Shown here piece after piece: positions 36,538 to 49,551 of a DNA stretch of 64,000 bases. Source of the DNA: Vigna angularis. Lineage: Eukaryota; Streptophyta; Magnoliopsida; Fabales; Fabaceae. The stretch spans positions 31,039,631 to 31,103,630 of the forward strand of contig NC_068971.1 of the NCBI RefSeq assembly GCF_016808095.1, written 5' to 3'. Position numbers and translations under genes: made by a program. Within the stretch, counting starts at the first letter, position 1, and every line of letters begins with the position of its first letter. The notes below the pieces were generated by a model. That model had not been told where the DNA came from. It ran no database searches and was given only the letters and a program-made list of their open reading frames with translations.

Positions 36538-37476
36538 TGTTACCAATGTGAAGCATTGTTGCTTTAAAGTAATTTTGATGATGATGGACTTAAAGACTTG
36601 AAAAACCTATGCTGTAAATGTTAAAAACACTTTCTGTAGAAAGCATTTGTATAAGAATTATTTTGCAATTGTAAACACTAAGAAATTTTATAAATTAGTG
36701 ATTTATTATGGCAATAATCAATTATCACAGGGGATAATCGATTATCACAAGCAAAAGTGGAAAAGGATTTGTCTCGACAATAATCAATTATCACATGGGA
36801 TAATTGATTATCACCGCAAGTTTTGATATTGTACGGTAATAATCAATTATTGCATGGCATAATCGATTATCACGTTTTCCAAAACCCATAACAACCTGAA
36901 ATAATTGATTATCACTTGTGATAATCGATTATCATTGGTAGTTGGGAGTTGACTTTTCATTTTTTGACCCCTGACCTATATATAGAACCTTCCTAAACCT
37001 TTTACAAAGCACCTAAACCATTTGAGAGCACAAATTTGTTCTAAGGAAGTTCTCTAGCTTTAGTGTGAGCTTAATCTAGTCTTGAGAAAGGAGAAGCTAT
37101 GGTTAATGTGTTTAAAGGTGCAAACAGTTCTCTGCAAGTTGATTGAGCTGATATTCATTTCATCGTGTGTCGACGGAAGGTGTAGTCTGTTCTTATTGTT
37201 TCATTATTTTCATTGTAATTTGAAACTGATTTATAGTGAAAAAGTTAATCACTCTTTTATAGTGATTAACGACTAGATCTAGAATCTTTTGATTCGAATC
37301 AGAATAAAATCATTTGTGTGATTTTCTCTATACCTTCCTACTTTTACTTATAAATGGTTCGATAAAAGTTAAAAGAAAATCAAAATTTTAAAAGAACCAA
37401 TTCATCTTTTCCCCTTTTGGTTATTAACGTTTATCACGCTCTTTAAACATTCAGCTGTGTAATACCAATCTTAACA
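36538..37476 (+). mobile_element. 3' LTR of a SIRE/Maximus-like copia element
   Basis: TGTTACCAATG to CAATCTTAACA, 939 bp, with TGTTA/TAACA ends, directly after a polypurine tract. A promoter-like TATATATAG is near 36976. The 3' part (TTTTGATTCGAATCAG, TGTGTGATTTTCTC) closely parallels the reversed LTR at 40323-41150. The internal region is lost upstream of about 35900. Confidence 0.85.
36708..36938 (+). repeat. Array of ATAATCGATTATCA palindromes in the LTR
   Basis: Eight copies of ATAATC(G/A)ATTATC variants arranged as four close pairs, within about 100 bp upstream of the TATA-like site. The opposite LTR at 40865-40975 has four copies. Confidence 0.85.
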
Positions 37477-37563
37477 ATTTGGATATTGTAGGTCCTACTT
37501 GAGTGAAATTTATGAATGATATTGTTTGTTATTATTATATGATATGATGACATTAATGTTTGG

Positions 37564-37566
<3 letters not shown>

Positions 37567-37617
<51 letters not shown>
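37567..37617. repeat. (TA)n microsatellite
   Basis: About 25 TA repeats; generates a meaningless Ile-Tyr frame. Confidence 0.95.
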
Positions 37618-37619
<2 letters not shown>

Positions 37620-37774
37620 CTATAGAGGAACTTTACAACTTATTATTTTATGATAAGATAAAAAATGGTGAATCTTGGTATTTTTTAAAATATCTAATAA
37701 ATTTGGTAGTTTTCTTCAATTTGACAAATTAAAGATATTTAAAAAAGTTATACTTTTAAACTGTACGTGTGTAA

Positions 37775-37777
<3 letters not shown>

Positions 37778-37849
<72 letters not shown>
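37778..37849. repeat. (TA)n microsatellite
   Basis: About 35 TA repeats, 160 bp from the previous one. Confidence 0.95.
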
Positions 37850-37851
<2 letters not shown>

Positions 37852-40322
37852 ACAATGATGGATAAAAACAAAAACACTAAAAAAAATACTTACTATACGT
37901 TTGAATTTTTTTTTAATTTCATCTGCAATAATAATTTATAAAAGGAACTGTTATAACAATATTTACAAATTAGGTAAATAAAAATTAGTTTCCATTTAAG
38001 TTTTTTTTTTGTGTGTTAAATTGATATCTTTTAAGAAACTATATAGTATTTTTATCTGTAATACTTTGATTATTAAGGACTGAATTCTTTTCGGTATAAT
38101 ATTTTGAAATCATAACCTTTCACTGCTCTATTTTTTTTTTTTGTAAAAATTCCATTTTAGTTCATATTTTATAAAATTATAAAAAAAAAATTATGACCAC
38201 TTTCAAAAGTCAACAACATCAAGTAATTATTTTTAAGCTAAATAAGATTATTATGAACTATAAATTTTTCAATGTTTAACTTAATTGTATATTATTTTCA
38301 AACTCGAGGTCATGTATTAAATATTCATATGTAAATTGATTAAAGTATTTAGTAATAAACTCTATTTATTCTTAATAGTGATAAAAAAAATTAAATTATG
38401 ATGTATTTGGGAAGAGAAGTCATAAATTACATAGTACAGTAGAAAAATATTAAGGTAAACTACATACGTATTTTGTTTTTTATTGATTAGTTTCTACAAT
38501 TAAACTAATTACAATACCTGAGAGTAATTATAATTTTAACATATCCTTATGTAACATTGCATTAGGCATCATTTTGGAGTTTCTAACCGGTTAACTAACT
38601 GATGTTTAATATTAGGCAGATATACACATGATTAGTGTCATCTCCTCTCAATATGGTAAAAATAGTGATATCTTGACACCACCAAATAAAATATACCTAT
38701 TTGACAATTAAAAATAATAATATTTTAACTATATTTATTTTATTTTTTAAATTCTAATTCTAATAATACACGTCATTATATTGTTGTAAACTAAATATAT
38801 TTTATTGAAGGGTGTGAAAGGATTATTTTTCTTATAGTAACTAGGTTGGGAGGAAGGAATCCTAGTTGTAGACAAGTTGTTCTTGTGTGACATAAAAAAC
38901 CATGTGGAACTTTTGTTTTCCTTGTTTTTTCTAATAGCATGTGCCTAGTTCAGATTTGTTGGACCCTTACTAAACACTATCTTGGCCCAAATTGGAAATG
39001 AATAGTACTTCAGTCTCATGTTAAAATGATTGACTTCTGTTGACAAATTTTGGTGCATAATATTCTTTTTGAGATTGATCAGAAGCATGCCTAATTCCTA
39101 GTTACAATTTTAATCTGATAAAGTGACTCATTCTTTTTGCATTAAAATTATAAAGAGGACTAATTCCCTATATGCTTGTCATTTTACAACCAAATCAAAG
39201 AGGTGTTCCAAAAGTATTTCATGTTGAATTCCTGTCAAAACCCTATATGCTTTAGTTAGATCTTTGCACTTTAAGTTTCTCTTTTCCAATTCATGGCTTG
39301 TGGTACTTCTAAGAATTATGATACAAATCCTGAAGAAGAAAAGAAAGAGTATATAATCACATTGAAGAAATTGTCTGGTGGACTATGTTGATTTGTCTGT
39401 AACATGTAATATTGTGTCATGTAAAATGTTGACTATATATGCAGATTACGTGCTCAAATTATTACTTACAAGAATTCATAAATAGTGGCCATGCGCATAA
39501 TGTTTCATTGGTTCGTCCCTTTGGACGGATTTAAAACATGTAACATGTAATTAAATTGATTAATTCGAAGCACTAGTTGATCCTTTGGCAGTTTACTATG
39601 AAAATCTGAATTTTACGTTGTAATTTATTCTTAGCTTTAATAACTTTGAAGTATACATCAAACTACCTATTCTTATCTTTTTTTTTTCATTATATTTCTC
39701 CAAATTTATTTCAATTGTTCTCTAATATATATTCATTGATTGTTGATTTAATTGCATTAATTGGTAATTTGTTTGATGAAATCATATTTACGTTTGAGAT
39801 TTTCTTTTCCCAATTTCACTTTTCATTTTTGCTAAAAATAGTTTACTTTCCTTTCCTTGTTCACTTCAGTCTCCGTTCTACTCTTCTCATTCATTTCAGC
39901 CAATTTCTGAAGTCCAGTGAACTTGTTCTCAGCAACCTTGTCATCCTTCGCACCTCCTTCACATAACCTTCTCTCGCACGTCATTCGTAAAGCCTCTTGT
40001 CGCACATTCTCTTGTCGCGACAACTCTTGTTGCGCCTCTTCATATTAGGAAGCTCAGTCTGTCTCATTGGTTTCCATGGTTCTCCGTCCTTGTATCTATA
40101 TTTGGTAAGTCTCTCTTTGTGGCATTTCGTAAATGGGCTATACCTTGACCCTATCTTAGCTGAATTGCATTTTTAGGCCATTGTTGTGGTGCATCAAAGC
40201 TCTAGCGAGGTGTCATTGACAGACCAGGTGATTGGACCATCAGGGTCTACGTTAGCAGAAAAGGGTAAAAACAAAACATAGTCTTTTAGGAGGTGTTAGG
40301 GGTTGTTAGACTATGTAATGTA
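37850..40322. other. Intergenic, no gene recognised
   Basis: AT-rich to about 38800, then mixed unique-looking sequence. 39830-40070 is richer in CTTC/TCGC words (TCTTGTCGC repeats) and may be an old element 5' end or a gene UTR. The frame at 39646-39966 is a pyrimidine-rich composition effect. Confidence 0.4.
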
Positions 40323-41150
40323 TGTAGGAATTGGTATCACGCAGTAGAATGCTTAAAAGCGTGTAATCAAACACAAAACCAAGAGGGGGGTGATTTGGTT
40401 CTATTAAAAACTTCATTTTCCCTTTTAAAAATTTCTTCAAACAAAGTAAAGTAAACAAATGAAGAAATAGAGAAAATCACACAAATGATTTTTATACTGG
40501 TTCGAATCAAAAGATTCTACATCCATTTTTTAATAACTTTGGAATAAGTGATTAACTTTTCACTAAAATCAGTTTCATGTTACAAGATGAATAAAGAACT
40601 AAACAGTAAGAAAACACATTCCTTCGACACATGAGGGAATGAAGAGAAACTTGAACAACTTGGTAGAGAACCGCTTTCACCTTAGACACACTAAGACAAG
40701 CTTCTCCTTCTTCAAGAACTTTGATCAAGCAATCATTTAACCATTAGAGCTTCCTCAGAACCAATTTTGTACTCTCAATAGTTTAGGTAACCTTCAAAAG
40801 GTTTAGGAGACTTCTATTTATAGGCTAGGGGTCAGAAAATGAAAAGACAACTCCTAATTGCCAAATATAATCAATTACCAAAAGCGATAATTGATTATTG
40901 GCGACTCAAAGTCTTTTTTAATTTTACTAATGATAATCGATTATCCACCGTGATAATCGATTATTGTCGAGATAAAAATATACTAAAGAGCAAGTTACAT
41001 GATATTTAAATGCTTACAATTGAAAGATAAAGCCTAATACAAATGTTTCTACAAAAGATGCTTTAACAATGTATGTAGATGTTCCTTCAAGTCTTCAAGT
41101 GCATCATCATCAAAATATCATTAAAGAATCAACACTTCTCATTGGTAATA
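40323..41150 (-). mobile_element. Solo LTR of the SIRE-like family, reverse orientation
   Basis: Reverse complement of the same LTR type as 36538-37476: shared order is TTACCAATG, GATGATGATG, AATCGATTATC palindromes, CCTATAAATAGAAG promoter, GATTCGAACCAG, TGTGTGATTTTCTCTA, TACCAATTCCTACA. Length 828 bp. Flanks are ATGTA (40318-40322) and ATGTC (41151-41155), a 4/5 match consistent with an aged 5-bp target duplication. The terminal TG has become TA at the 5' end. No internal sequence remains. Confidence 0.8.
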
Positions 41151-41929
41151 ATGTCTCTTGGGGGGTTAGCTATATAAGGGGGGAAGGTGTCTTGAGACAA
41201 ACACATTTTTTTGATCTTTGATAGTACACAAGACTTGTTTCATCCTCAATGAAGGGAGGTTGGTCCCTTGGATGTTTTCAAACATATTCATTGTTCCCAA
41301 AATAATAATATAGTTTTTTCCCATTGTGACAGTGTGTGGATGTGTCTTGTATCCACAACCAAAGACTTATGGGTTTCTTGTCACCAAGAAACCTAACAAT
41401 TGGTTCGACCTATCGGATGAAGAAGAGGGGAAAGCATGGAAGGAAGTGACAATTCTTTCGAGACGGGGACTAGCGAACTGGATAAAGGGATTGCAGCATG
41501 GAGAGGACTTAGTAAAGAGATGAGCAAAAGTTTCAAGAATAGAAAGAAATGATACGAAAATACTAGAATCAAGAAAGAGGCTCAAAAGGAAGCGAGAAAG
41601 TTGTTGAAAGAACAAGAAAGGGAGTGAGAGAGGAATTTCTTCATGATATCAAGAAATGAAAGAAAGAGGTAAAGAAGGGTATGGTTGTTGGAAAAGATAG
41701 TCTACAAGATATCAAGAAAGCAAAAAAACACTCAGATATAAGATAAATTTTAGTCAATTGAGAGAAGAAAAGAGGAAAGGATATCAGTGAAGAGGACAGT
41801 GGAGACCAAGACCGTGAGGGGAATGTTGTTACCATTACTTCGGGGAATGGAGTGTCAGAAGCTGCTATTATGAGTGTTGACTGTTTTGCAAGAATTTGAG
41901 AGCAATATAGGAGAGAAGAAAATGTTTGT
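41151..41929. other. Region before the PWWP pseudogene, unassigned
   Basis: A 65-residue plus-strand frame at 41326-41523 (GKAWKEVTILSRRGLANWIK) looks protein-like but is unrecognised. Purine-rich DNA follows. It could be an upstream part of the decayed PWWP gene or older element debris. Confidence 0.35.
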
Positions 41930-42876
41930 GAGGAGGAAGGCAAAGATGAAAATTGTGATGAAGACATTGTTGTTGTTGCTGTTGAGAAAGTTATTGAAAC
42001 CATTGCTGTAAGGGTGGATAATTTAACAAATGTTGGTGGGAAAATTACATAAGGTGAAGACTGTGATGAAAATGTTGTGACTTTTTCTTCTCAGAGTGAA
42101 GCTACAAAAGTTCTTGATTTAGTTGGAGATGATGTGGTATGTCATGATGCGTATGTCAAAACAGTGAAGGAGGGTGATGACAGATGAAAGAAAGAAAAAT
42201 ATGGTGAGAATATTGTGACTATTACTTCTAGAAATAGATTAGAAGATGCAACTGTTTTTAGTAGGAGAAATTTCATCCAAGAATTCATCATATTTGTGTC
42301 ACAAGCAAATAAAACACTAGAAAATCAATTGTAAGAATATTTCTTTCCAAGGCTACAATCTATAACATTCAAAATCAGTTGCCAACAAGATCCATAGGAC
42401 TTGAATAGAGATTTGGAAATTACTCTAGATGTGGGAGAAGGGTAAAAAATGAAGAATCACACCCTGAAGAAAAAACCAAAACAGAAATAAGATTTGTAAT
42501 AGAAATATATTATGATGGAGGAGGGGATGCAACAATAAAGAGAGTTGAAGATGGAGATGCAGCCAAGAAACATTTTTTCCTAAAATCATAATTATGTAAT
42601 ATGAATAAGAATTCATGGTTGAATTTAGATCTAATAATGATTCGAACATTTTGGAATTCTAATGTATTGGGTTCAGAGTTTGTTTTTGGTGATTTTTGTT
42701 GGAGGCAAGCTAAGAGTAAACCTTGGTGGCTTGGCCTAATTTATGACACACAAAATGTATTTGATGACAAATTAAAGCTAGAACAAAAGAACAAATCTCT
42801 TGTTACCAACTTCGGGCAAGAAAGACAGAATAAGGGAGAAGTTTTACAATTTTTTAACTCAAAAGTTTGGGTTTGA
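41930..42876 (+). pseudogene. Decayed PWWP-domain gene fragment
   Basis: The frame from 42601 encodes FVFGDFCWRQAKSKPWWLGL followed by IYDTQNVFDD, then KLEQKNKSLVTNFGQERQ. The GDFxW...S-PWWxGxIYD pattern is the plant PWWP domain (methyl-lysine/DNA-binding chromatin reader). The second half, usually FGDGTFAWC, is disrupted. Upstream, 41930-42400 reads as acidic protein with several stops (EEEGKDENCDEDIVVVAVEK; GEDCDENVVTFSSQSEATKV), like the acidic region preceding PWWP in plant proteins. No intron signals, several stops and no C-terminus indicate a pseudogene. Confidence 0.6.
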
Positions 42877-44199
42877 TCTTTAATTTTGGTTATATTTTTT
42901 TACATTTATTGAACTAAATTATATTTGTATGGTCACAAATGAAATTATTAAGTTTAGGAATCAATATAAAAATCACATACTTTCTAAAATAGAGAAACCA
43001 AATGTCTCACCCGGTTTATTCTATCATAAATTGTAATAGTTGGTACGTAATAACAACTCCTTTAAAGTTATAACTATAATGTTTTAATTAATTAAAAATA
43101 TAATAATATTTTATAACTTTAACTTTTACATTGAATAATTCTTCGTTTAAAAAAATGATTTCAAAATAGTATGTTTTCCCTTCCGAAAATAAAATTGACT
43201 TCAAAATATTTAATTTAATATATACATAAAGGACCCGCCCGAGCTTAGTCAGCAGCTGCAATGATCTAGAAGACCAGATTGAAGGCAGTACAAAAACCAA
43301 TTTTTTATTTTGACTTAATTATTAAATTAAATTACAATATAATATTTTAACTTCACACATTTAGTTTCTAATATAATACAGAATTATTCACTCCTTTTGT
43401 AAATAAGATAGTTAAGAGTATATCTTTTATATTAAAGATTCATGTATTATTTTATCTTAAGTCTGTACACGTAAAATATCAGATCGGTCGTTTATCGACG
43501 AAATAGGCTAAAAACTGGAAAACAAAGACTAAGGGACTCTATTTTTGCTTAGCGATGAAGGAAATCTATATTACAAATAAGATAAAAAAACCATGTCATA
43601 ATCAATTAAATATAAGAAAAAATAGTAAGAACCTGATTCCATTTTATTTTCATTGAATTAACATACCTATATTTTTGTCTATGTCTGAAGTAGATTCTAT
43701 TTATACATTCTACGAATCTAATACTGATTCTGTGTTAACATCATACTTCATTTTTGTCTGCCATAAGCAGATTCTGATTATAGCTGCAATTGCAAATATA
43801 ACATGGTTGAGGTTACTTGCAACATAAGGAATTACTTTCCCAAAAGGGCCTCTTATTTTCGTATTGGCCCCAAAGGTTTTGGAGTTACAGCCCATTACAC
43901 GATACTTTCTTCTTTCTTTTTTCAATCACTTTTATTGCATGGGGGAGTTTGAACTCTACTTACCCGTGTTAATTGAAATGAAGTCATTGTGCTTATTAAA
44001 TAAGTCAACTGAGTTCATCGGTAGCATAACTGAGATCGGGACACTCGATTGGTTGAAGAACCACTAAATATCGCTGGGTGAAGACACATATTGAATCAAT
44101 CAAATATCATCACCAAGAATGATTGGACTAGAGATGTGTGGTAAGTAAAAGTACATAATAAATACTATAAATAAAAAATTCAAGATAATTGTTCACTTT
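42877..44199. other. Intergenic, no gene recognised
   Basis: AT-rich. A minus-strand frame at 43710-43925 contains TKIRGPFGKVIPYVASNLN followed by a hydrophobic stretch, and is suggestive of a membrane protein fragment, but I cannot place it. Confidence 0.35.
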
Positions 44200-44937
44200 T
44201 ATTAATAGTGTTGTTACCATAAGTGTTACAGTAGTAGTTAGCATAGGTGCTGAGTGGATAAACCAAAGATTTATCTGTAAGATGTTAGTGATGACATCAA
44301 GGATTAGAGATCAAGATGAAGATGAAAGTTTGAGGATCGAGTAATTCATTATGATTGAATTCTTTATGTTAGAGGATTAGGAATCCTATTATTATTACTT
44401 CTATGTATGAAGTGTTTGATTATGGTTGATATAATCAGAGGTATGTATCTTGTATGTTTAATTATGGATGATATAATCAAAAGCATGCATCTTGTTGTGT
44501 GTTTGATTATGATTGATATAATCAGTATGTATGTATCTTATTGTTATGATTGTTTTATCGGTAGCTTACCCCATACATGTTTGTGTTTGTGCATGTGAAT
44601 GTGATGATTGTATAATGTGTGATGTTATACGAGAACAGATGATGCTACAAATGAAGGTAAAGCTTGATACATTCGTGAGATGACGGTGACAGACTTGGGG
44701 CTTTATTTAAAGCTATTCCAATTGAGTTTTTTAAAGACAATGTAATTGGGGTTATTTTATTTCCTTCGTTACTTTGGTTTTATTTAAATAATGCAATTGA
44801 ACAAGTAATTTGGAACTATTATGCGATGCAAGTTTAAATGCTGAAGTTTTTGAAAATACGTTTCTGCGCTATAAGGAAGTTTTAAAATTTACCGATTTTT
44901 GTAAACCTGTGACATCCTAGAATTTTGGGGTGTTACA
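44200..44937 (+). mobile_element. Probable gypsy (Tekay-like) LTR remnant
   Basis: Ends GACATCCTAGAATTTTGGGGTGTTACA, close to the conserved end of Tekay/Del-type LTRs. The start is not clear. Within it, 44405-44535 holds three diverged units of about 50 bp (TTGATTATG-TTGATATAATCA). Assignment rests on the terminal motif alone. Confidence 0.4.
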
Positions 44938-46340
44938 ACTTTCAAAGAGGAATTTAATTCAAGAATACACTCTAATGAAACAATTCTCATAAATTTCAAA
45001 AGTGATTTTTACAAAGGTGAAGTTAGGTATTTATACTAACACATGCTTTAGGCAAGCTTGCCTACCAGAACATCAAAATTACAAGTGGCAGAACACTTGG
45101 AAGACTTGTTGGGATATATGCTATCACTATTAGATCATGTTCTTAGTAATACTTTGTTGTTTTATGATTTTTTTTTAAATCAAAATTTGGAGTTAGGTAT
45201 GATGTACATTGGTTGGATGAATGTGTGTGAATTGCCAATTTTGGTTATAAAACATGAACCAAAATACCCCAAAGTAGATTTCAATTTTAATAGAATGTCT
45301 TACATTTGTGACTTTTTCATTCAAATCAATGTACATTGGCCTATGATTTCAATTTTTGCCTATGTTTTTAGTTAGTTTCTTGGTTTTTGTACTTGTTAAA
45401 TATACTTTAGATTAGTTTAGCTTAAGCAATAATTTCATATTATCTTTTCATTTGAATTTGTCCTTTTGACTAATGATTCTTATTTTGTAGTAATTATAAT
45501 TAGGTTATGCTATTATTTTAATTAATTTAGGCTATTTAGTTCACTTTTTGTTGTTATTTTGATTCTGTTCCACATCATATTTAATTACACGATTTAATTC
45601 CATTTCATTTTAGCATATATAAATGCATATATAATTGAGACATTACAACTTCATTCATTAGTTTAGTTTAGGTTGTATTTTTTATTAAAAATACATTATT
45701 TTCTTTTACATTCTTTTCATTTCATTCTTTGTTTAACCAGATTCTAGTTTAGATTCTTTCCTTTTCAAATTTCATTTCTTTTTCAAATTTCCCAACCTTA
45801 GATTTGTAGTTAATTAGTAAATAAATAATAAAGGAATTAACTCCACACTTTAAAATTTAATTAACCGAGTTTGTAAATTGATTCTAGGTTGCCCTTATAC
45901 TACATTAGTGGAGAATCTAGTTTGTTGACTTTTTGCACGACAGAAACGTCTTTCAACAAATGAAATCGTTGTCGGGAACTTGGCAAATTAAGTCTTTGAG
46001 TGTAAAGTTAGTCTTGTATGGGTTTATGTTTTCTGTTTTTGCATTTTGTGTGTTTAGCTTCTATTTTTGAAATTCTAAAAGCTGTAAATAGTGATTCTTG
46101 TCCATGTTATTCTTTTGTGTGCTTGGTATAATCTCTTTTTGAAATGTTGTCTAGGTTAAGAACAGGTTGTGCACACATCTTGGGAGTCTTTGCAAGAAGG
46201 ACTTGGACAAAACAATATGGCTACATAAGTAGAGATGTCAACGAAGGAGTGGAATAACCAGGAGGAGGTAGGTTTCTAGTTTTTCTTCCTTCAAGCGCCG
46301 CCAATGCAAAGGACAAAAGATTTTGAGTTGAAGATTGGAG
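44938..46340. mobile_element. Retroelement debris with Athila-like LTR end / primer-site region
   Basis: At 45960-45990, TCGTTGTCGGGAACTTGGC resembles the LTR end and tRNA-Asp-type primer region of Athila-like gypsy elements, in a decayed form. A 105-residue frame at 45058-45375 is unrecognised. No gag or pol motif is seen downstream. Confidence 0.35.
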
Positions 46341-46510
46341 CATGCGGAGCATTAGGAGGATGACACATGACCATTACTAAGGAGAAATCATCTCCATTAG
46401 AAGCATGACACACTATCACTACTAAGAATAAATTTTATCCATTAGGAGAATGACACATTGTCACTACTAAGGATAAATTCTCTCTATTAAGAGAATGTCA
46501 CATAACAAGA
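46340..46510. repeat. Tandem repeat of about 56 bp
   Basis: Three to four units containing ATTAGGAG-ATGACACA and ACTACTAAG-A-AAAT, diverged by several changes each. Confidence 0.75.
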
Positions 46511-46543
46511 GCATGTTTATCACAAAAGAGAACAACTTGGAAA

Positions 46544-46757
46544 TCACTCTAAACATCTTTATCTCTTATTATCCTAAAAAGGCACAATCACCATTATGAT
46601 GATAAAAATTTAAGTGTACCATAACTCTAACTCTTCTTGAATATGTTTAGTCACTCTAAACATCTTTATCTCTTGTTATCCTAAAAAGGCACAACCACCA
46701 TGATGATAAAAATTTAAGTGTACTATAACTCTAACTCTTCTTGAATATGCTTAATCA
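46544..46757. repeat. Tandem duplication with 107-bp period
   Basis: TCACTCTAAACATCTTTATC starts at 46544 and at 46651. Copies are nearly identical apart from a three-base deletion (CATTATGATGAT versus CATGATGAT) and a few substitutions. Confidence 0.9.
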
Positions 46758-47511
46758 TAACGAGAGAGATATAACATCATTACTCAACCATAACTAATAC
46801 ATTAAAATAACCAAATTATTCCTTAATATATTCTTTTAAAACTGTTCAATGTCGTAAACATTGTTTATCTTCCTTTTTATTCACTCAAATCTTAATTACG
46901 TTTCCCTCACTTCGCATCAATTTAGTTTTTTTTATCAATTTTTGTTTAAATATTTAATCAAAACATATTCAAAAGGAAATATTTTAAAAAATAACCAAGA
47001 TAGTAAAATAAAATTTATTGTGCATATGGTATTGCTTTGATTTGATTTTAACCCGTAAATAACACCAATTCAATCAAATCCAAGTTAGTGTAATGAGTGG
47101 ATTTGATGAAACCTCAATCACAACATTTAACACCTTGTCCATAATAAGAACACGAAAAAGAAACTAAAATTTAAAAAGCACAGCAAAACTTCTTGCCGGG
47201 GAGGAAGAAATGAAAAAGTTTGGTATTTTCTCATTGAAATGGTAGACAATACAACAACGGTGTAAGAACATTTGGTACAGTAAAGATATGTCTGTGACTA
47301 TTTGCACGAGGACCTTCAAACTACTTAATTCATACAGAATATCTTTCCATTATCCCCCAAGAGAAAAGAAGAAACATATGTACAAGGGTTGAGCTTTTAT
47401 GGAACCCCTCCAGAGGGTTCCACTGTTTTGTGAAGGGATAAATCCTGAACTATTGAGTGTATATGTAATAGGCCAAGTCAATTAAAAGCCGCATCTTTCT
47501 GTTGTTAGTTT
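46758..47511. other. Intergenic and presumed 3' UTR of the GDPD gene
   Basis: AT-rich sequence; the last 200-300 bp presumably contains the 3' UTR of the minus-strand GDPD gene. No other gene seen. Confidence 0.5.
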
Positions 47512-49436
47512 TCAAATTTGTATCAATTGTGGGATAAGCTTCAAAAGGAAAGATAACTCCTGCTGTGAAAATTGTGGATTTGAGTTTCCCTGCACCGTCC
47601 CACTCCCCTCCGTAAAACCCTCCCCATCACCACCCTTTTTTGGCTTTATCATATCTGCAACTGCTTCGGTTATTTCTTTAACCAAATCCACAATTACTCC
47701 ATCAATTCCCATTAGATGTTGCATGTAAACTGCCTCAGGAACATTGCTGCAATTTCAAAGATAATCATCAGCCAAAATGTTACACCAAAAACATTCCTTT
47801 CTCAAGCAATTAACAAAGGAAAGAGAATACTAAAAACAAACATACTTTAATTTGCCGTAAGAAAGGAGGCAGAGCTTGGACTCCTTTATCTTGGTTACTG
47901 TAGCAGGATCTCTAAAAATCCCTTTAATTTCTGAGACAATTCCTTCCAATCCATTCTCAACGGAGAGCTTCATGGCCTCCTCCAATGAGTTTCTCCTCAC
48001 ATCTTCATAGATTTCACATCCTCCATTTGTCAAGAAAAAGACCTGGTTGTTCCCAACAAATTAACCACAACATCAGATCCAGTTAAAGAAATAAAATAAT
48101 TTCTCAGAACAACTAAAAAGGCTTAAAGAACTAACAGGGTAGTTGCTTTGCAATTTCCGGATGAGCAAGGCTGCATCTGGCTGGAATGTTGAGAAGATAA
48201 TAGGTCTATCCTTGGCGTATTCAAACACAACCTGCACCGCACAAGTATCAAAGACAATGACAGATCCAAGTCACCACTTTTGAATGTAAAACTAACACAA
48301 AACACTCAGTGTCCCCCATAAACACATTTTAGGCTTAAAATTGAATCTCTTTGTGTACCTTTAAGATGGTTTGAAGGACATGAACGAGATAATCTTGCTC
48401 ATAGACAATGTGATCATCGAACTTCAACTCAATATTAAAACCAATAGCGGGTTCCACCTTCACAAAAGCCTCTTGGAGAGTGCACAGTGAATCATCTTGT
48501 TCAACATCCCATGGCATTATCTTCCCATCTTTTTTCCTTAGCAAAACCTTTCCCTCATTGCCATGCTCTCTCTGAGGCCCATAAGAAAGAAACTCGGAAA
48601 GACTCAGCTCTGTGATCCTCCTTCCAAATACAGTACCCTGCAAAACACATTAATTCCAACATAAACCGAAAAAACTCGACCAATTGAAAAGAAAGCATCA
48701 AAGCAAAACGACAAGAAAAAACTCACATTCTCCTCCGAGAAGATGAAATCGTCGTGGAAAATGACTGGGCAGTCATCTCTCGTCACCTACAAAAAACGTG
48801 CATTTTTTAATTCGTTTTCTTTTTTTTTTCAATAAAAAATGCAACGCGTCAAACAAAACAAACAAGCAGCCAATCAGTACCGATTCGACGGAAGAAAAGG
48901 AGCAGACGGTCAAAATAGGGCCAAGAAAGGCAAATTATTTACAGAAAAGCCACCGGGGAAAAATAGGAAAAGGAGAAAACTAGTTGTGGCGACGAACAAG
49001 AAGGAAAACGGTGCACGCGGGGGAACGTTAAATTGCATTGAGTGCAGAAGCAGAAAGAGGAAAATAACAGAAACGGTTACCTGAACGTCAAATTCTATGA
49101 AATCAAGAGGAAAAGTAGAGGCGGCGTTGAAGGACATTATGGTATTTTCCTTTATGGCTCTCATTCTTCGATCCGAAGATTGCAGAACGTTCATGCCGTT
49201 ACCCCTGTGGCCGATGACGACGAACTTGGGCATCTTGAAGCCGCTCCGATCCATCTCGACCCCTGCATTAACGATTACCAAGAACGTTAGGAAGAAAAGG
49301 TGGGAAAAGGAAGAAGAGAAGGGAAGAGAGGGTAAGAACCGTTGGGGAAGCGGGAGGAGCAGAGGGCGAGAGAGGCGTTCTCGGGGACGTGGTCAAGGGA
49401 AGGGACGTCGATGACATGGACGGCCTTGAGAGCCAT
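47512..49436 (-). CDS. GDPD1-like: Glycerophosphodiester phosphodiesterase, plant GDPD1 type, seven exons
   Basis: Minus-strand exons: 49436-49340, 49262-49081, 48786-48727, 48637-48359, 48231-48136, 48042-47846 and 47746-47512, total 1146 bp, 381 residues. All junctions are GT-AG and in phase. The enzyme hydrolyses glycerophosphodiesters to glycerol-3-phosphate and an alcohol, part of phospholipid recycling, often induced by phosphate shortage. Family signatures are visible: HRGNGMN (His51, Arg52), ENT (71-73), EFDVQ (Glu89, Asp91), FHDD (His104), later NIELKFDD, FSTFQPDAALLIRKLQ and FFLTNGG. Start MALKAVHVIDVPSLDHVPEN and end FSQQELSFLLKLIPQLIQI match the plant GDPD1-3 clade, whose Arabidopsis member GDPD1 is plastidic; plastid targeting here is inference. 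All key residues are intact, so it is probably functional. Confidence 0.95.
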
Positions 49437-49551
49437 TTGGGTGGAAGGAGAGAGAGAGGGGAGGAAGGGGAAAGGGGGCTGGTGATGAGGAGGGCGTCGG
49501 ATGGTTTCTTGGTGGTGGTGGTGGTGAAGAACAAGGTATGGTTTGGTCTGC

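Noticed and set aside
37526..37941. Ile-Tyr repeat proteins
   Set aside because: Pure translation of TA microsatellites.
40500..40520. Possible tRNA T-loop (GGTTCGAATC)
   Set aside because: It lies in the conserved LTR segment shared with 37290-37310 and has no cloverleaf around it.
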